A stretch of DNA of 64,000 nt. Origin: Paenibacillus alkaliterrae. Lineage in GTDB: Bacteria > Bacillota > Bacilli > Paenibacillales > Paenibacillaceae. The stretch is from the NCBI RefSeq assembly GCF_021532375.1, contig NZ_JAKGAP010000018.1, forward strand, positions 62,001-126,000, given 5' to 3'. Below, piece by piece: positions 1 to 7,289 of the stretch (its first letter is position 1; each line of letters begins with the position of its first letter). A model generated the notes under the pieces. It was not told where the DNA came from and searched no databases. It was given only the letters and a program-made list of their open reading frames with translations. A program made the position numbers and the translations under genes.

Positions 1-50
1 ACCATTTCAACTATTTCCAATATGAAAAATATAGCGTCCGGGAATTTTAC

Positions 51-80
51 TTGCATGGAATAGCTGCACCTCGTTATAAT
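51..80 (+). promoter_or_regulatory. sigma-A promoter of the first gene
   Basis: The -35 box TTGCAT (51-56) and a perfect -10 box TATAAT (75-80) are separated by 18 bp. Transcription would start near 87, inside the LexA-like dyad that follows, so repression by steric block is expected. Confidence 0.75.
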
Positions 81-96
81 AAGAACATACGTTCTT
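81..96. promoter_or_regulatory. LexA (SOS) box candidate
   Basis: AAGAAC-ATAC-GTTCTT is a perfect dyad with 6-bp arms and a 4-bp spacer. It contains the Firmicutes SOS core GAAC-N4-GTTC known for Bacillus LexA/DinR. It lies directly after the -10 box, over the expected transcription start. Position and sequence both fit a LexA operator; binding itself is inferred. Confidence 0.65.
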
Positions 97-111
97 TTTG
101 GAGGGGTGGCA

Positions 112-513
112 ATGACCGCTAAAGAGGAAGAAGCCCGCATTGCGGTGAAGACGGCGCCGCATCCGCCGATACAGACCGAGGATGAGCTCGGGCTGGTGAA
201 GCGCTATGTGCTGCTCGGTATCGTGATGCGTATACTGGACCATGATATTCGCGTGATTGGCACATCGGCCATTAAGCTGCCGAGGTTCTATGAATCGATG
301 CTGCGCGGCATGCAGGACCGCGTGCTGCTTGATCTCGCCGCTATTAGAAGGCAGTTTCGCGAGACGGGGATTAAAGTTTATGAAGAGAAACGCGAAGCGG
401 ATGGATTGCATGCCAAGTACGTGTGCCGCGGCTACCATCATCGTTTTTTTATGCTGTGGGGGTTCGTGAAAGCAGAATCGGAACGGGTATTGAAGCGGTA
501 TTTGTCCAGCTAA
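112..513 (+). CDS. Hypothetical protein, probably SOS-controlled (YhjD-like)
   Basis: A 133-residue soluble protein without signal peptide or membrane segment, rich in Arg and Glu and probably helical. An in-frame GTG lies six bases upstream, but ATG 112 is preferred because GGAGGGG at 100-106 is correctly spaced from it. The general layout recalls Bacillus YhjD-type proteins, an uncertain match from memory. The promoter overlaps a LexA-like dyad, which suggests induction after DNA damage. No catalytic motif is visible, so no function is assigned. It is a single gene; the next gene has its own promoter. Confidence 0.75.
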   Translation: MTAKEEEARIAVKTAPHPPIQTEDELGLVKRYVLLGIVMRILDHDIRVIGTSAIKLPRFYESMLRGMQDRVLLDLAAIRRQFRETGIKVYEEKREADGLHAKYVCRGYHHRFFMLWGFVKAESERVLKRYLSS

Positions 514-578
514 AGCTGGAATTGTTCATGGTTTTGTCAAAAAAGAAAAAAAATTTTCCCTCTTTCCGCAGTTTAAGG

Positions 579-608
579 TTGAGAACTTCGGATGATCTTA
601 TGTAATAT
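579..608 (+). promoter_or_regulatory. Probable promoter of the CuA-domain gene
   Basis: TTGAGA (579-584), an 18-bp spacer and TAATAT (603-608) lie about 40 bp upstream of the ATG at 649. Confidence 0.5.
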
Positions 609-648
609 AAGAGGTAGACATTATGATCGCAAAGGGGAGCACGTAGCA

Positions 649-1038
649 ATGCACAAGTGGATTATGTTTGGTTTATTTACAGCGGCGTCGTTGCTGGGCT
701 TATATTTGCTCACATTCGCCCTGCCTGAAAGGCCGGTTGACGAGTCTGCCTCGTTGCCGGAAGGCGTTACACTAATGAAGGTTGTAGCATCGAACGATTT
801 CGTATTTGACCAAGCGGAATACAAAGCGAAGGTTGGAGACAAGGTTCGATTGAAGCTTTCCAATAAGAGCGGTATTCACGGCATTCATATTGATGAGCTT
901 CAAGTAGTGCTCGACAATGATCACCCTGAAATGGATTTGGAGTTCACCGAGCCTGGGGAATATGAGATTTATTGTTCCATTCCATGCGGACAAGGACATG
1001 CAACAATGGTGTCTAAGCTGATTGTCGAAGCGGCGTAA
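649..1038 (+). CDS. Stand-alone membrane-anchored CuA (cytochrome oxidase subunit II-like) protein
   Basis: A 129-residue protein with one N-terminal membrane segment (about residues 5-25) followed by a cupredoxin domain. The C-terminal motif C109-x3-C113-x3-H117-x2-M120, with His77 upstream, is the binuclear CuA ligand set of cytochrome c oxidase subunit II. The domain should sit on the outer face of the membrane. It is much shorter than a true subunit II (which has two transmembrane helices), and no oxidase subunit I, III or IV gene is adjacent. It may therefore be an electron carrier or a copper/NO-related protein rather than part of an oxidase. The start is set by AAAGGGGAG upstream of ATG 649. 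Confidence 0.85.
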   Translation: MHKWIMFGLFTAASLLGLYLLTFALPERPVDESASLPEGVTLMKVVASNDFVFDQAEYKAKVGDKVRLKLSNKSGIHGIHIDELQVVLDNDHPEMDLEFTEPGEYEIYCSIPCGQGHATMVSKLIVEAA

Positions 1039-1061
1039 GACTTGTTATAGAGTATGGACAT

Positions 1062-1091
1062 GCAAAAAGGAGCCGAAAGGCTCCTTTTTGC
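1062..1091. terminator. Bidirectional terminator
   Basis: A 13-bp perfect stem (GCAAAAAGGAGCC with its complement) closes a GAAA loop. A-rich and T-rich flanks allow termination of the CuA gene and of the convergent gene on the minus strand. Confidence 0.9.
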
Positions 1092-1107
1092 TGACATAGA
1101 AATGTTC

Positions 1108-1371
1108 TTAGGCAGAACGGCGATTTCGCTCCTGTTCGCGGCCGCGTGCAATAAGCACATCGGCGACATAACCGAGCAATGCCCACGTCAGTATGGTAAG
1201 CACGTACATAAGAAGGACGCTTACCTCATGCACGTCCACGAATAGATCGACAACCCATGCGGGAACGCTCAACATGAAGAAAACAAGATTATGCGGGTCA
1301 TAGCCCGTGTAATTGAACAAACAGATAGCAACACCTATAAGAGTAGCTGCAATGGTCACTGGATAGCGCAT
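1108..1371 (-). CDS. Small two-helix membrane protein, unknown function
   Basis: An 87-residue protein with two or three hydrophobic segments (about residues 5-20, 28-42 and 50-68) and a charged Arg-rich C-terminus. AAGGAG lies about 11 bases upstream of the ATG. No family is recognised. It is convergent with the CuA-domain gene and shares its terminator. It is most likely a Paenibacillus-type small membrane protein; nothing in the context gives a role. Confidence 0.65.
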   Translation of the reverse strand: MRYPVTIAATLIGVAICLFNYTGYDPHNLVFFMLSVPAWVVDLFVDVHEVSVLLMYVLTILTWALLGYVADVLIARGREQERNRRSA

Positions 1372-1477
1372 AACGTACCGATCTCCTTCATGTTAAAGAT
1401 TGCCGTAATGCGACTGCTTAGGTTATTATGTGACAAAAGGACGAAATTCATGCGAGAAATCAGAGGAGGAACTAACC

Positions 1478-1765
1478 ATGATTACACATATCGTTTGCTT
1501 TAAGTTGAAGGACAACAGCGCGGAGAGCGTTGAGCGCACCGCACAGGTGCTGCGGGACATGGAAGGACAAATCGACGAGCTGATGTCGATTGAGATCGGA
1601 ATTGACGTGCTTCATTCCGAACGTTCTTACGATATTGCGCTTATTACGAAATTCGAATCGATGAAAGCGCTGGAGGCTTATCAGGTGCATCCCGTACATA
1701 AAAAAGTAATCGAGCATATGCTGCAAGTCCGCGAAGCTTCCGTCAGCGTCGATTTTGAGAGCTGA
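1478..1765 (+). CDS. Dabb (stress-responsive A/B barrel) domain protein
   Basis: A 95-residue protein beginning MITHIVCFKLKD, the typical first strand of the Dabb ferredoxin-like fold. The typical HPVHKKVIEHML segment lies near the C-terminus. Members are small dimeric barrels, some stress-induced and some enzymes of polyketide or aromatic metabolism. AGGAGG at 1464-1469 sets the start at ATG 1478, although the open frame extends further upstream. The enzymatic substrate, if any, is unknown. Confidence 0.85.
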   Translation: MITHIVCFKLKDNSAESVERTAQVLRDMEGQIDELMSIEIGIDVLHSERSYDIALITKFESMKALEAYQVHPVHKKVIEHMLQVREASVSVDFES

Positions 1766-1783
1766 GAGGCAGGTTAACGTGAC

Positions 1784-1891
1784 ATGAGGGATGTTTACGA
1801 AATTTTGACTTATTTGCTTGTCATTATCTTTAGCAGCATCATTATGGTAGCGTGGCTGAAACGCAAAGCCAAAAAAAAGAAGCAAGGCTGA
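1784..1891 (+). CDS. Candidate 35-residue single-pass membrane protein
   Basis: A short ORF between the Dabb gene and the YutE gene. It encodes MRDVYEILTY, a continuous hydrophobic segment of about 16 residues, then a strongly basic tail (KRKAKKKKQG). This is a textbook layout for a small positive-inside membrane peptide. The upstream GAGAGGCAGG is a weak ribosome site. Same-strand position with close spacing (18 bp each side) fits translational coupling. It could still be a chance ORF. Confidence 0.45.
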   Translation: MRDVYEILTYLLVIIFSSIIMVAWLKRKAKKKKQG

Positions 1892-1908
1892 AAGCGGGCG
1901 ACTAATGG

Positions 1909-2328
1909 ATGTATTATGTGAATCGCGAACAAATTGCAGTAAGGCTGGACACGATACCTGATATCGCAACGACGATGCAATCGCTTGCTGCCAATTGGCA
2001 GGGCACGATGCTGGAGGGGCTGGCGCAGGAAAGAGCGCTTCATCTGGCTATAGAGACGGTAACCGATGTTGGCAGTTTCCTCATTGACGGGTTTATTATG
2101 CGGGATGCGAGCAGCTATGAGGATATCATCGAAATTACGGGAGAAGAAGGCGTTTTCCCGTCGGACATGCTGGAAACGCTGACCGAGCTTGTGAAGCTGC
2201 GCAAGCCGCTTGTTCAGGACTATTTCAAATGGCAGAGAAGCGATCTTCATCCGCTCACCGTGACGCTCGCTGCCGTAATGCCGGCTTTCAAACTGGCGGT
2301 TGAGCAATATTTGGAACGTGAGCTCTAG
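1909..2328 (+). CDS. yutE: YutE-like DUF86/HepT-fold protein
   Basis: A 139-residue protein closely resembling Bacillus YutE: an MYYVNREQI start, a helical GFIMRDASSYEDI segment and a conserved LRKPLVQDY motif. DUF86/HepT proteins form helical bundles, and some are HEPN ribonuclease toxins with an R-x4-H-x-Y motif. Here the His position is Gln (RKPLVQDY), as remembered for YutE, so an RNase role is doubtful. No MNT-type antitoxin nucleotidyltransferase is adjacent. Probably a housekeeping protein of unknown role. Confidence 0.8.
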   Translation: MYYVNREQIAVRLDTIPDIATTMQSLAANWQGTMLEGLAQERALHLAIETVTDVGSFLIDGFIMRDASSYEDIIEITGEEGVFPSDMLETLTELVKLRKPLVQDYFKWQRSDLHPLTVTLAAVMPAFKLAVEQYLEREL

Positions 2329-2354
2329 GCAGCTGCCGTAGAAATGATTGTTCA

Positions 2355-2383
2355 TTTACGAATAGATAAAAATACGTTACAAT
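2355..2383 (+). promoter_or_regulatory. Probable promoter of the SufR-like regulator
   Basis: TTTACG (2355-2360), a 17-bp spacer and TACAAT (2378-2383) lie 33 bp upstream of the TTG start at 2416. Confidence 0.45.
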
Positions 2384-2415
2384 GACGCTATCAAGCCTGC
2401 AGGGGTGGTGAAGGG

Positions 2416-3084
2416 TTGAAGCGGAACGGAGCGGTACGCGCAGCCGGCGTTGCAGCGGGGACGCGCGGAGACGGAACGACGCGGGAGCGGATATTAATGC
2501 TGCTGAAAACAAGCGGCAGAATGAACGCCGGCCAATTGTCGCAGGAGCTGGAATTAACGGAAATGGCGATTCGGCGGCATATGTATGCGCTGGAGAGCGA
2601 AGGCAGCGTCAACATCTTAGCCATGCGTCAAGCGATGGGAAGACCGCTGCATGTCTATGAGCTTACGGCAGAGGCAGATGAGCTTTTTCCGAAAAATTAT
2701 AATATGCTCGCTTTGGATTTGCTCGGCGAGCTGGCGGACGACCCGGACACTGCAGCGCTAATCGATCGGATGTTCGAAGGACGCAGGAAGAAGCTGCTAG
2801 AGCGCTACGAGCCGCGAATGGCGGACAAGAGCTTAGAACAGAGAATAAGCGAGCTGGCCGCGATTCAAAACGCCGGGGGTTATATGGTAGACATTGAGTC
2901 CCGGAATGACGGCAGCTATATGTTTTATGAGTATAATTGTCCGATTGCCCAGGTTGCCGGCAAGTATCAGCAGGCTTGCAAATGCGAGCTTTCTTTATTC
3001 AAGGCATTATTGCTTGACGTACCTGTCGAACGAACGGAATGTTTGGCTAAGGGCGGAGGCAAGTGCAGCTATCGGATTGGATAA
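2416..3084 (+). CDS. SufR-like winged-helix regulator with a Cys-rich C-terminal domain
   Basis: A 222-residue DeoR/ArsR-type regulator. Residues about 20-80 form a winged helix (RERILMLLKTSGRMNAGQLS, then the recognition segment TEMAIRRHMYAL). The C-terminal domain carries Cys175, Cys188, Cys190, Cys209 and Cys217, spaced as in SufR-type regulators that bind an Fe-S cluster or metal. It probably controls iron-sulfur or oxidative-stress genes, but no suf genes are next to it. The start is TTG at 2416, after GGTGAAGGG. Its own promoter and terminator make it monocistronic. Confidence 0.75.
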   Translation: MKRNGAVRAAGVAAGTRGDGTTRERILMLLKTSGRMNAGQLSQELELTEMAIRRHMYALESEGSVNILAMRQAMGRPLHVYELTAEADELFPKNYNMLALDLLGELADDPDTAALIDRMFEGRRKKLLERYEPRMADKSLEQRISELAAIQNAGGYMVDIESRNDGSYMFYEYNCPIAQVAGKYQQACKCELSLFKALLLDVPVERTECLAKGGGKCSYRIG

Positions 3085-3099
3085 CGCAAACATGTGAAT

Positions 3100-3146
3100 A
3101 AGGCCGTTTCAGCAGATGATAAGTATCTGCCGAAGCGGCCTTTTTG
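3100..3146 (+). terminator. Rho-independent terminator
   Basis: AAGGCCG and AGCAGAT pair with ATCTGCC and CGGCCTT around a short loop, with an inner mismatch, followed by TTTTTG. Confidence 0.85.
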
Positions 3147-3282
3147 TTGGGATGACGAACATTTTTGCCTCTGTTGTGTCAAGACGAGCCCATGCTGCTT
3201 ATACTGTCATTACTCAAGTGGGCATTCGTCTATTCAAGCATATACATTGCCTTGCAATTGATGAAGGAGGAGGGAAACGGGC

Positions 3283-3822
3283 ATGGTAATCTCATGGAGC
3301 GCGGCGATAGCCGCAGGTGCATTCGTGATTTTGGCGATAGGCATTTTGATTGCTTTGCGGTCGGCGCTCGGCAGGTTAGCGCAGATGCAGGCTTCGGCAG
3401 CCGGCATGCAGCAGGATCTGCAGAAGGTAACGACGGAACTGGGCGGGCTTGTGCACGAGGCGGAAGAAACGATAAGGGCAGCGCATCGGCAACTGCAATC
3501 GGCGAGCAGGCTGTTTGAAGCGGCGGGCCAAATCGGAGGAGCAATCGCGCATACGACATCTGCGGTGGAGCATGTAACCTCCGTTTTGTCCGAAGCGGCT
3601 GAGCTTCATGCGAAGCGTCCGGCAACGAAGCGACAGACTGGTGAAGTGCTGGAATGGGCTGAGCTAGGAATGGCAGCGTGGCAGCTGTGGCAAACTAGTC
3701 GAAAGGCAGCGGCGCCTGCCGGGGATGCCCATGAACCCGTATCCGGATCGGATTCCGAATCAAGGAGCAGAGACGAAGGGCACGCTAAGAACGAAGGGAG
3801 CAACTACAATGTCAACACGTAA
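3283..3822 (+). CDS. DUF948 / YtxG-like membrane-anchored protein
   Basis: A 179-residue protein with one N-terminal membrane helix (about residues 5-27), then a long helical region rich in Ala, Gln and Glu (about 35-115) and a charged disordered tail. This matches the DUF948 (YtxG) layout. AAGGAGGAGGG precedes ATG 3283. The next gene, a YtxH-type protein, overlaps its 3' end by 14 bp, as in the general-stress ytxGH pair of Bacillus. It probably acts at the cell surface or in membrane stress; the biochemical role is unknown. Confidence 0.8.
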   Translation: MVISWSAAIAAGAFVILAIGILIALRSALGRLAQMQASAAGMQQDLQKVTTELGGLVHEAEETIRAAHRQLQSASRLFEAAGQIGGAIAHTTSAVEHVTSVLSEAAELHAKRPATKRQTGEVLEWAELGMAAWQLWQTSRKAAAPAGDAHEPVSGSDSESRSRDEGHAKNEGSNYNVNT

Positions 3823-4246
3823 ACAAACAAAAGGATTTTTGCTGGGAGCATTAGCAGGAGGTGTTGTCGGCTCGATTACGGCGCTGTTGATAGCGCCGAA
3901 GGCTGGCAAGGAGCTCCGTCAGGATATTTCGGTTGGGGCACAGAAGGTTAGTGATACGACAGTGAAGGTAGCGGGTCAAGTGACCGATACGACCGGACGT
4001 CTTGCGAAGCAGCTCGGAGGCCAGGCCGTACAAATCGCCGGCAAAACGAAGCAGGTTGCCAGCAGTGTTGTAACGGGCATGAGAAGCCGGAACAAAGGCA
4101 GCGAGGAAACGGAAGCAGTTAAGGAGGAGACCGCTAACGTTGCAATATCGGTCGCGGATGGAGATCAAGAGGCGAGCGCGATCGAAACGGTAGAGGCAGG
4201 AGAGACGCAAGCGGCGGTATCGAAGGAGCTTCAATCGACTAATTAA
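3809..4246 (+). CDS. YtxH-like protein (gas-vesicle GvpP-like fold)
   Basis: A 145-residue protein with a glycine-rich hydrophobic N-terminal segment (GFLLGALAGGVVGSITALL, about residues 9-27), then APKAGKELRQDI, the signature of the YtxH family. The rest is a long Lys/Thr/Val-rich helical repeat and an acidic tail. It overlaps the ytxG-like gene by 14 bp and uses GAAGGGAG as ribosome site, so the two are translationally coupled. YtxH proteins are general-stress-linked in Bacillus. No sigma-B promoter was identified upstream. Confidence 0.85.
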   Translation: MSTRKQTKGFLLGALAGGVVGSITALLIAPKAGKELRQDISVGAQKVSDTTVKVAGQVTDTTGRLAKQLGGQAVQIAGKTKQVASSVVTGMRSRNKGSEETEAVKEETANVAISVADGDQEASAIETVEAGETQAAVSKELQSTN

Positions 4247-4252
4247 CGAATG

Positions 4253-4295
4253 GACCCAAATAGATCTCATGGCTGAATGCTATGGGGTCTTTTTT
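4253..4295 (+). terminator. Possible terminator
   Basis: GACCC (4253-4257) can pair with GGGTC (4285-4289) and is followed by a T-run, but the stem is short and the loop long. Confidence 0.45.
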
Positions 4296-4390
4296 AATGC
4301 AACTTTCTATTTGTTCGTAACGTTAAGGACAGCGAACCGCCTAAATACAGCAAGCGAGCTCGCTAAGGATGTGACGGTGCTGTTGCTTTC

Positions 4391-4419
4391 TTGAACCTTG
4401 TCCGAATTTGCGATAATAT
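4391..4419 (+). promoter_or_regulatory. Promoter of murI
   Basis: TTGAAC (4391-4396), a 17-bp spacer and TAATAT (4414-4419). The leader to the GTG start is about 65 bp. The remaining intergenic DNA (4296-4390) shows nothing recognisable. Confidence 0.6.
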
Positions 4420-4492
4420 ATAGGTACATTTTTCTACCTGTATTCATATGCTATTCTGACTTGAATCATTACATTTTGTTCGAGAAAGCGGT

Positions 4493-5308
4493 GTGTTTGT
4501 GCAGCAACCGATTGCGATACTAGACTCAGGCGTAGGCGGCCTCACGGTTGTCAAGGAAGTGATGCGCCAACTGCCGCGCGAGAAAATCATTTACTTCGGC
4601 GATACGGCTCGGACACCCTATGGACCGCGATCTTCCGAAGAAGTTGTCAAATTTACGCGGGAAATCGTCGATTACTTAATTCAATTTCGTCCCAAAATGA
4701 TGGTTATAGCATGTAATACGGCTACGGCCGCAGCGCTCGACGATATTCGTTCGAGGATCGTCATACCTGTAGTCGGCGTCATTAATCCTGGTGCCAGAGC
4801 GGCAATCGGGCGCACGGTAACCGGCTGCGTCGGCGTGATCGGAACGGAAGGGACCATTAAGAGCGGCGCCTACGAGCAAGCTCTGTGCGAGCTGTCGCCG
4901 CATGTGCAGGTAATCAGCGAGGCTTGTCCGAAGTTTGTGCCGCTGGTGGAGAAGGGCAATTTCCGGTCGGCAGAAACGTATGAGACCGTTCGCCTTTCAA
5001 TCGGTCACTTGCGAAGCCATCCGATAGACACATTAATACTCGGGTGCACTCACTATCCCTTTTTGATAGAAACGATATCCGAGGTAATGGGTCAAGGCGT
5101 TAACCTCATCAGCTCCGCCGACGAGACCGCACGCGAGATCAGCACGATATTGCACGATAAGAGAAAGCTTGCCAGAGGAGATCAGGAGCCGATTCATCAA
5201 TTTTTTTGCAGCGGACAACCGCTCTTGTTCAAGTCTATCGCCCAGCAGTGGCTGGGAGAGCAGATCGAGCTGACGCCCGTCGTTTGGCAGGTCCCTCATA
5301 TTAGTTGA
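4493..5308 (+). CDS. murI: Glutamate racemase
   Basis: A 271-residue cytoplasmic enzyme converting L-glutamate to D-glutamate for peptidoglycan. The family motifs are all present: AILDSGVGGLTV with the catalytic-site Asp, GDTARTPYG, the first catalytic cysteine in ACNTATAAAL and the second in GCTHYPF. Length is normal. GTG 4493 and GTG 4499 are both possible starts; the ribosome site GAGAAAGCGG is weak. It is monocistronic between its own promoter and terminator. Confidence 0.95.
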   Translation: MFVQQPIAILDSGVGGLTVVKEVMRQLPREKIIYFGDTARTPYGPRSSEEVVKFTREIVDYLIQFRPKMMVIACNTATAAALDDIRSRIVIPVVGVINPGARAAIGRTVTGCVGVIGTEGTIKSGAYEQALCELSPHVQVISEACPKFVPLVEKGNFRSAETYETVRLSIGHLRSHPIDTLILGCTHYPFLIETISEVMGQGVNLISSADETAREISTILHDKRKLARGDQEPIHQFFCSGQPLLFKSIAQQWLGEQIELTPVVWQVPHIS

Positions 5309-5318
5309 TTGCTTAAGC

Positions 5319-5350
5319 AGAAGCCGGGTCCCGATAGGGGCTCGGCTTCT
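5319..5350 (+). terminator. Rho-independent terminator
   Basis: AGAAGCCG...CCC pairs with GGG...CGGCTTCT around a GATA loop, with one internal mismatch, and is followed by TCATTG. Confidence 0.8.
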
Positions 5351-5427
5351 TCATTGTGCTGCCCGCCACATAGGACATGCTCGCTCCCGCATATCATGTT
5401 AAGAAGAAAAGCGAACAGCGGGAGGCG

Positions 5428-6318
5428 ATGAATATGTATTCGGTACAATCATACGGGTATCTCGATTTGATTGAGGGGACAAGGCAGTTGGCAGGCAGCT
5501 ATCCGTTTGTTTCGGCATATGTGATCGGAAAGAGTGTGATGGGCAAGCCGCTGATCGCGCTTCGCTGCGGAAGCGGACCGCGCCAAATTCATATGAACGC
5601 CTCCTTTCATGCTAACGAGTGGATAACGTCTGCCCTGCTCATGCGATTCGCAGCTGATTTGTCTGCGGCCTATTGCAGCGGGGAGCCTATTGGTGGACAG
5701 CAGGTAGAGCAGCTTTGCAGAGAAACCACATTGTGGGTGGTTCCGATGGTCAACCCTGACGGCGTAGAGCTTGCGCAGCGGGGTACCTCGCCATCTCATC
5801 CTTGGAATAGACAGCTGCTTGAATGGAATGGGGGGTCGGAGGATTTCAGCTGCTGGAAGGCCAACATAAGAGGCGTCGATTTGAATGATCAGTTTCCTGC
5901 GTTTTGGGAGGAGGAGTGCAGACGCCGCGGAATATCGGGACCAAGTCCGCGCGATTACCCGGGGATCCATCCTTTAAGCGAGCCCGAAGCGCTCGCCATG
6001 GCCCAGTTTACGGAGTCAATCGGATTCGATGCGGTCGTGGCGCTCCATACCCAGGGTCGGGAAATCTATTGGAACTACCGCAACTATGAGCCCGCGGATG
6101 CAGAGCAGCTGGCGCGCAGGCTTGGACAGGTAAGCGGCTATAAGCCGGTGAAGCTGACGGGCAGCGATGCAGGCTACAAGGATTGGTTTATTCAGCATTT
6201 CCGCAGGCCCGGCTTTACGGTGGAGGCGGGCTATGGTGAGAATCCGCTGCCAATGAGCAATTTCGATCAGATCTATGTCGAGCTGCAGCCGCTCTTGCTG
6301 GAGGCGCTTCGTCTATGA
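5428..6318 (+). CDS. M14 zinc carboxypeptidase, gamma-D-glutamyl-diaminopimelate peptidase-like
   Basis: A 296-residue protein with the M14 zinc motif HANE (His61, Glu64), MVNPDGVELA, a third zinc ligand in ALHTQGREIYW and the catalytic Glu in FTVEAGYGENPLP. Relatives include Lysinibacillus endopeptidase I and Bacillus YqgT-type enzymes that cleave gamma-D-Glu-DAP bonds of muropeptides. No signal peptide is visible, so a role on recycled muropeptides in the cytoplasm or forespore is likely. GGGAGG fixes the start at ATG 5428. The downstream gene has its own promoter. Confidence 0.88.
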   Translation: MNMYSVQSYGYLDLIEGTRQLAGSYPFVSAYVIGKSVMGKPLIALRCGSGPRQIHMNASFHANEWITSALLMRFAADLSAAYCSGEPIGGQQVEQLCRETTLWVVPMVNPDGVELAQRGTSPSHPWNRQLLEWNGGSEDFSCWKANIRGVDLNDQFPAFWEEECRRRGISGPSPRDYPGIHPLSEPEALAMAQFTESIGFDAVVALHTQGREIYWNYRNYEPADAEQLARRLGQVSGYKPVKLTGSDAGYKDWFIQHFRRPGFTVEAGYGENPLPMSNFDQIYVELQPLLLEALRL

Positions 6319-6363
6319 CGGGCGCCTGCCGGCTCCACGCCGCAGGTAAATGCGGTTTGTTTG

Positions 6364-6372
6364 TGATATAAT
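6364..6372 (+). promoter_or_regulatory. Extended -10 promoter
   Basis: TGATATAAT contains an extended -10 (TGn followed by TATAAT at 6367-6372). No clear -35 box is seen. Confidence 0.4.
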
Positions 6373-6405
6373 TGACGGCAAAGGTCTGCAAAGGTGGGAA
6401 ATCAG

Positions 6406-6645
6406 ATGCGAAAATTGCTGTCGCTGCGCCACTGGCAGCGGACGTTTGTCCGCATATTTCAGCTGCTTAGGTCGAAGGATGTTTCCCTGCTTGACAAGCT
6501 GCTTTTTTCAGTGCCGGTTTTCCTCTATTGGGTGCTGCCCGACGTGCTGCCGTTACCGTTTTTGCCAGTTGACGATATAGCCGTAACGATGATCCTCGCG
6601 GAATGGTTTGCCCGTAGAATGGAGACCAAGTATAATATGAAATAA
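6406..6645 (+). CDS. Small YkvA-like (DUF1232-type) membrane protein
   Basis: A 79-residue protein with a basic N-terminus and the segment LFSVPVFLYWVLPDVLPLPFLPVDDIAVTMIL. The pattern of proline-rich hydrophobic stretch, then DD, then a short helix resembles DUF1232/YkvA proteins, but the match is from memory. AAGGTGGG before ATG 6406 supports that start over the GTG at 6394. The gene is followed at 43 bp by a HesB-like gene with its own ribosome site. Function unknown. Confidence 0.6.
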   Translation: MRKLLSLRHWQRTFVRIFQLLRSKDVSLLDKLLFSVPVFLYWVLPDVLPLPFLPVDDIAVTMILAEWFARRMETKYNMK

Positions 6646-6688
6646 TGATTATTGCCGAAAGGCATACGAATAAGGAGCTGGGTCATTC

Positions 6689-6991
6689 ATGAATTGCAAA
6701 ATTTCAAAAAACGCCGCTAAGGTTATACAAGTCGAGTTGGACAAGCCTGAGAACGAGGGCAAGAAGCTGCGCGTTTACGTAACTCATTCGCATGGCGATC
6801 ATGCGCATTACGGCATGGGCATAGACGAGCCTAATGAAAATGACGTGGTAGTATCTACGGATAAGGGCATCGACGTTATTTTGGAGAAAGGCAATGAGTT
6901 TCTGGACGGCGTTCGCATCGATTATTTCTATGTGCCGGAAGAAGGCTTTGCCGTTACGAATCCAACCAAGGGCAACCACGGCGATCATTAA
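6689..6991 (+). CDS. HesB/IscA-superfamily protein lacking cluster cysteines
   Basis: A 100-residue protein following the HesB/IscA (Fe-S biosynthesis) beta fold: KISKNAAKVIQVEL at the start, KKLRVYV, then GIDEPNENDVVVSTDKGIDVILE, which matches HesB-like proteins. In that family the loop after strand 2 normally holds Cys or Sec (GFGCSGPSFG-like). Here it reads THSHGDHAHYG, and the C-terminus ends GNHGDH. The protein keeps only one cysteine (Cys3). It may bind another metal through His/Asp, or be a non-cluster paralogue. AAGGAG lies before ATG 6689. Confidence 0.75.
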   Translation: MNCKISKNAAKVIQVELDKPENEGKKLRVYVTHSHGDHAHYGMGIDEPNENDVVVSTDKGIDVILEKGNEFLDGVRIDYFYVPEEGFAVTNPTKGNHGDH

Positions 6992-7025
6992 GCTCTATCA
7001 GCAAAAGGTTGGAATAGGACGATGA

Positions 7026-7259
7026 ATGATGGCTAACGATATACGGGTATGTGACAAATGCAAGCACATGAAGATGAAGACGATTGTGCCCAAGCTGCAA
7101 AAGCTGGTGCCCGATGCGGAGATTAAGGTCGGGTGCAAATCCTATTGCGGGCCATGCGCCCGTTACGCATTCATATTCGTAAACGGGCGTTACGTAAAGG
7201 CGGCGACCGAGGATGAGGCGATCGAGAAGGCCCTTCCTTTTATCAAGAAAAAGAAGTAG
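7026..7259 (+). CDS. DUF1450 (YuzB-like) protein
   Basis: A 77-residue protein with CDKCKHM near the N-terminus and GCKSYCGPCARYAFIFVNGRYV in the centre. This paired-Cys layout resembles the DUF1450/YuzB family of small thioredoxin-like or metal-binding proteins. It ends in a lysine run. ATG 7026 and ATG 7029 are both possible; the ribosome site (ATAGGACG) is weak. It lies 34 bp after the HesB-like gene and is probably cotranscribed, suggesting a shared metal or redox theme. Confidence 0.75.
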   Translation: MMANDIRVCDKCKHMKMKTIVPKLQKLVPDAEIKVGCKSYCGPCARYAFIFVNGRYVKAATEDEAIEKALPFIKKKK

Positions 7260-7289
7260 TTATGGATCGATTAATACGGTAATGACACA

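Noticed and set aside
3165..3518. An open frame beginning with a hydrophobic segment upstream of the YtxG-like gene
   Set aside because: It continues out of frame through the YtxG-like gene with Arg/Gly/Ala-rich shadow composition. Only the first 30 codons look membrane-like, and the AAGGAGGAGGG within it serves the ytxG-like start.
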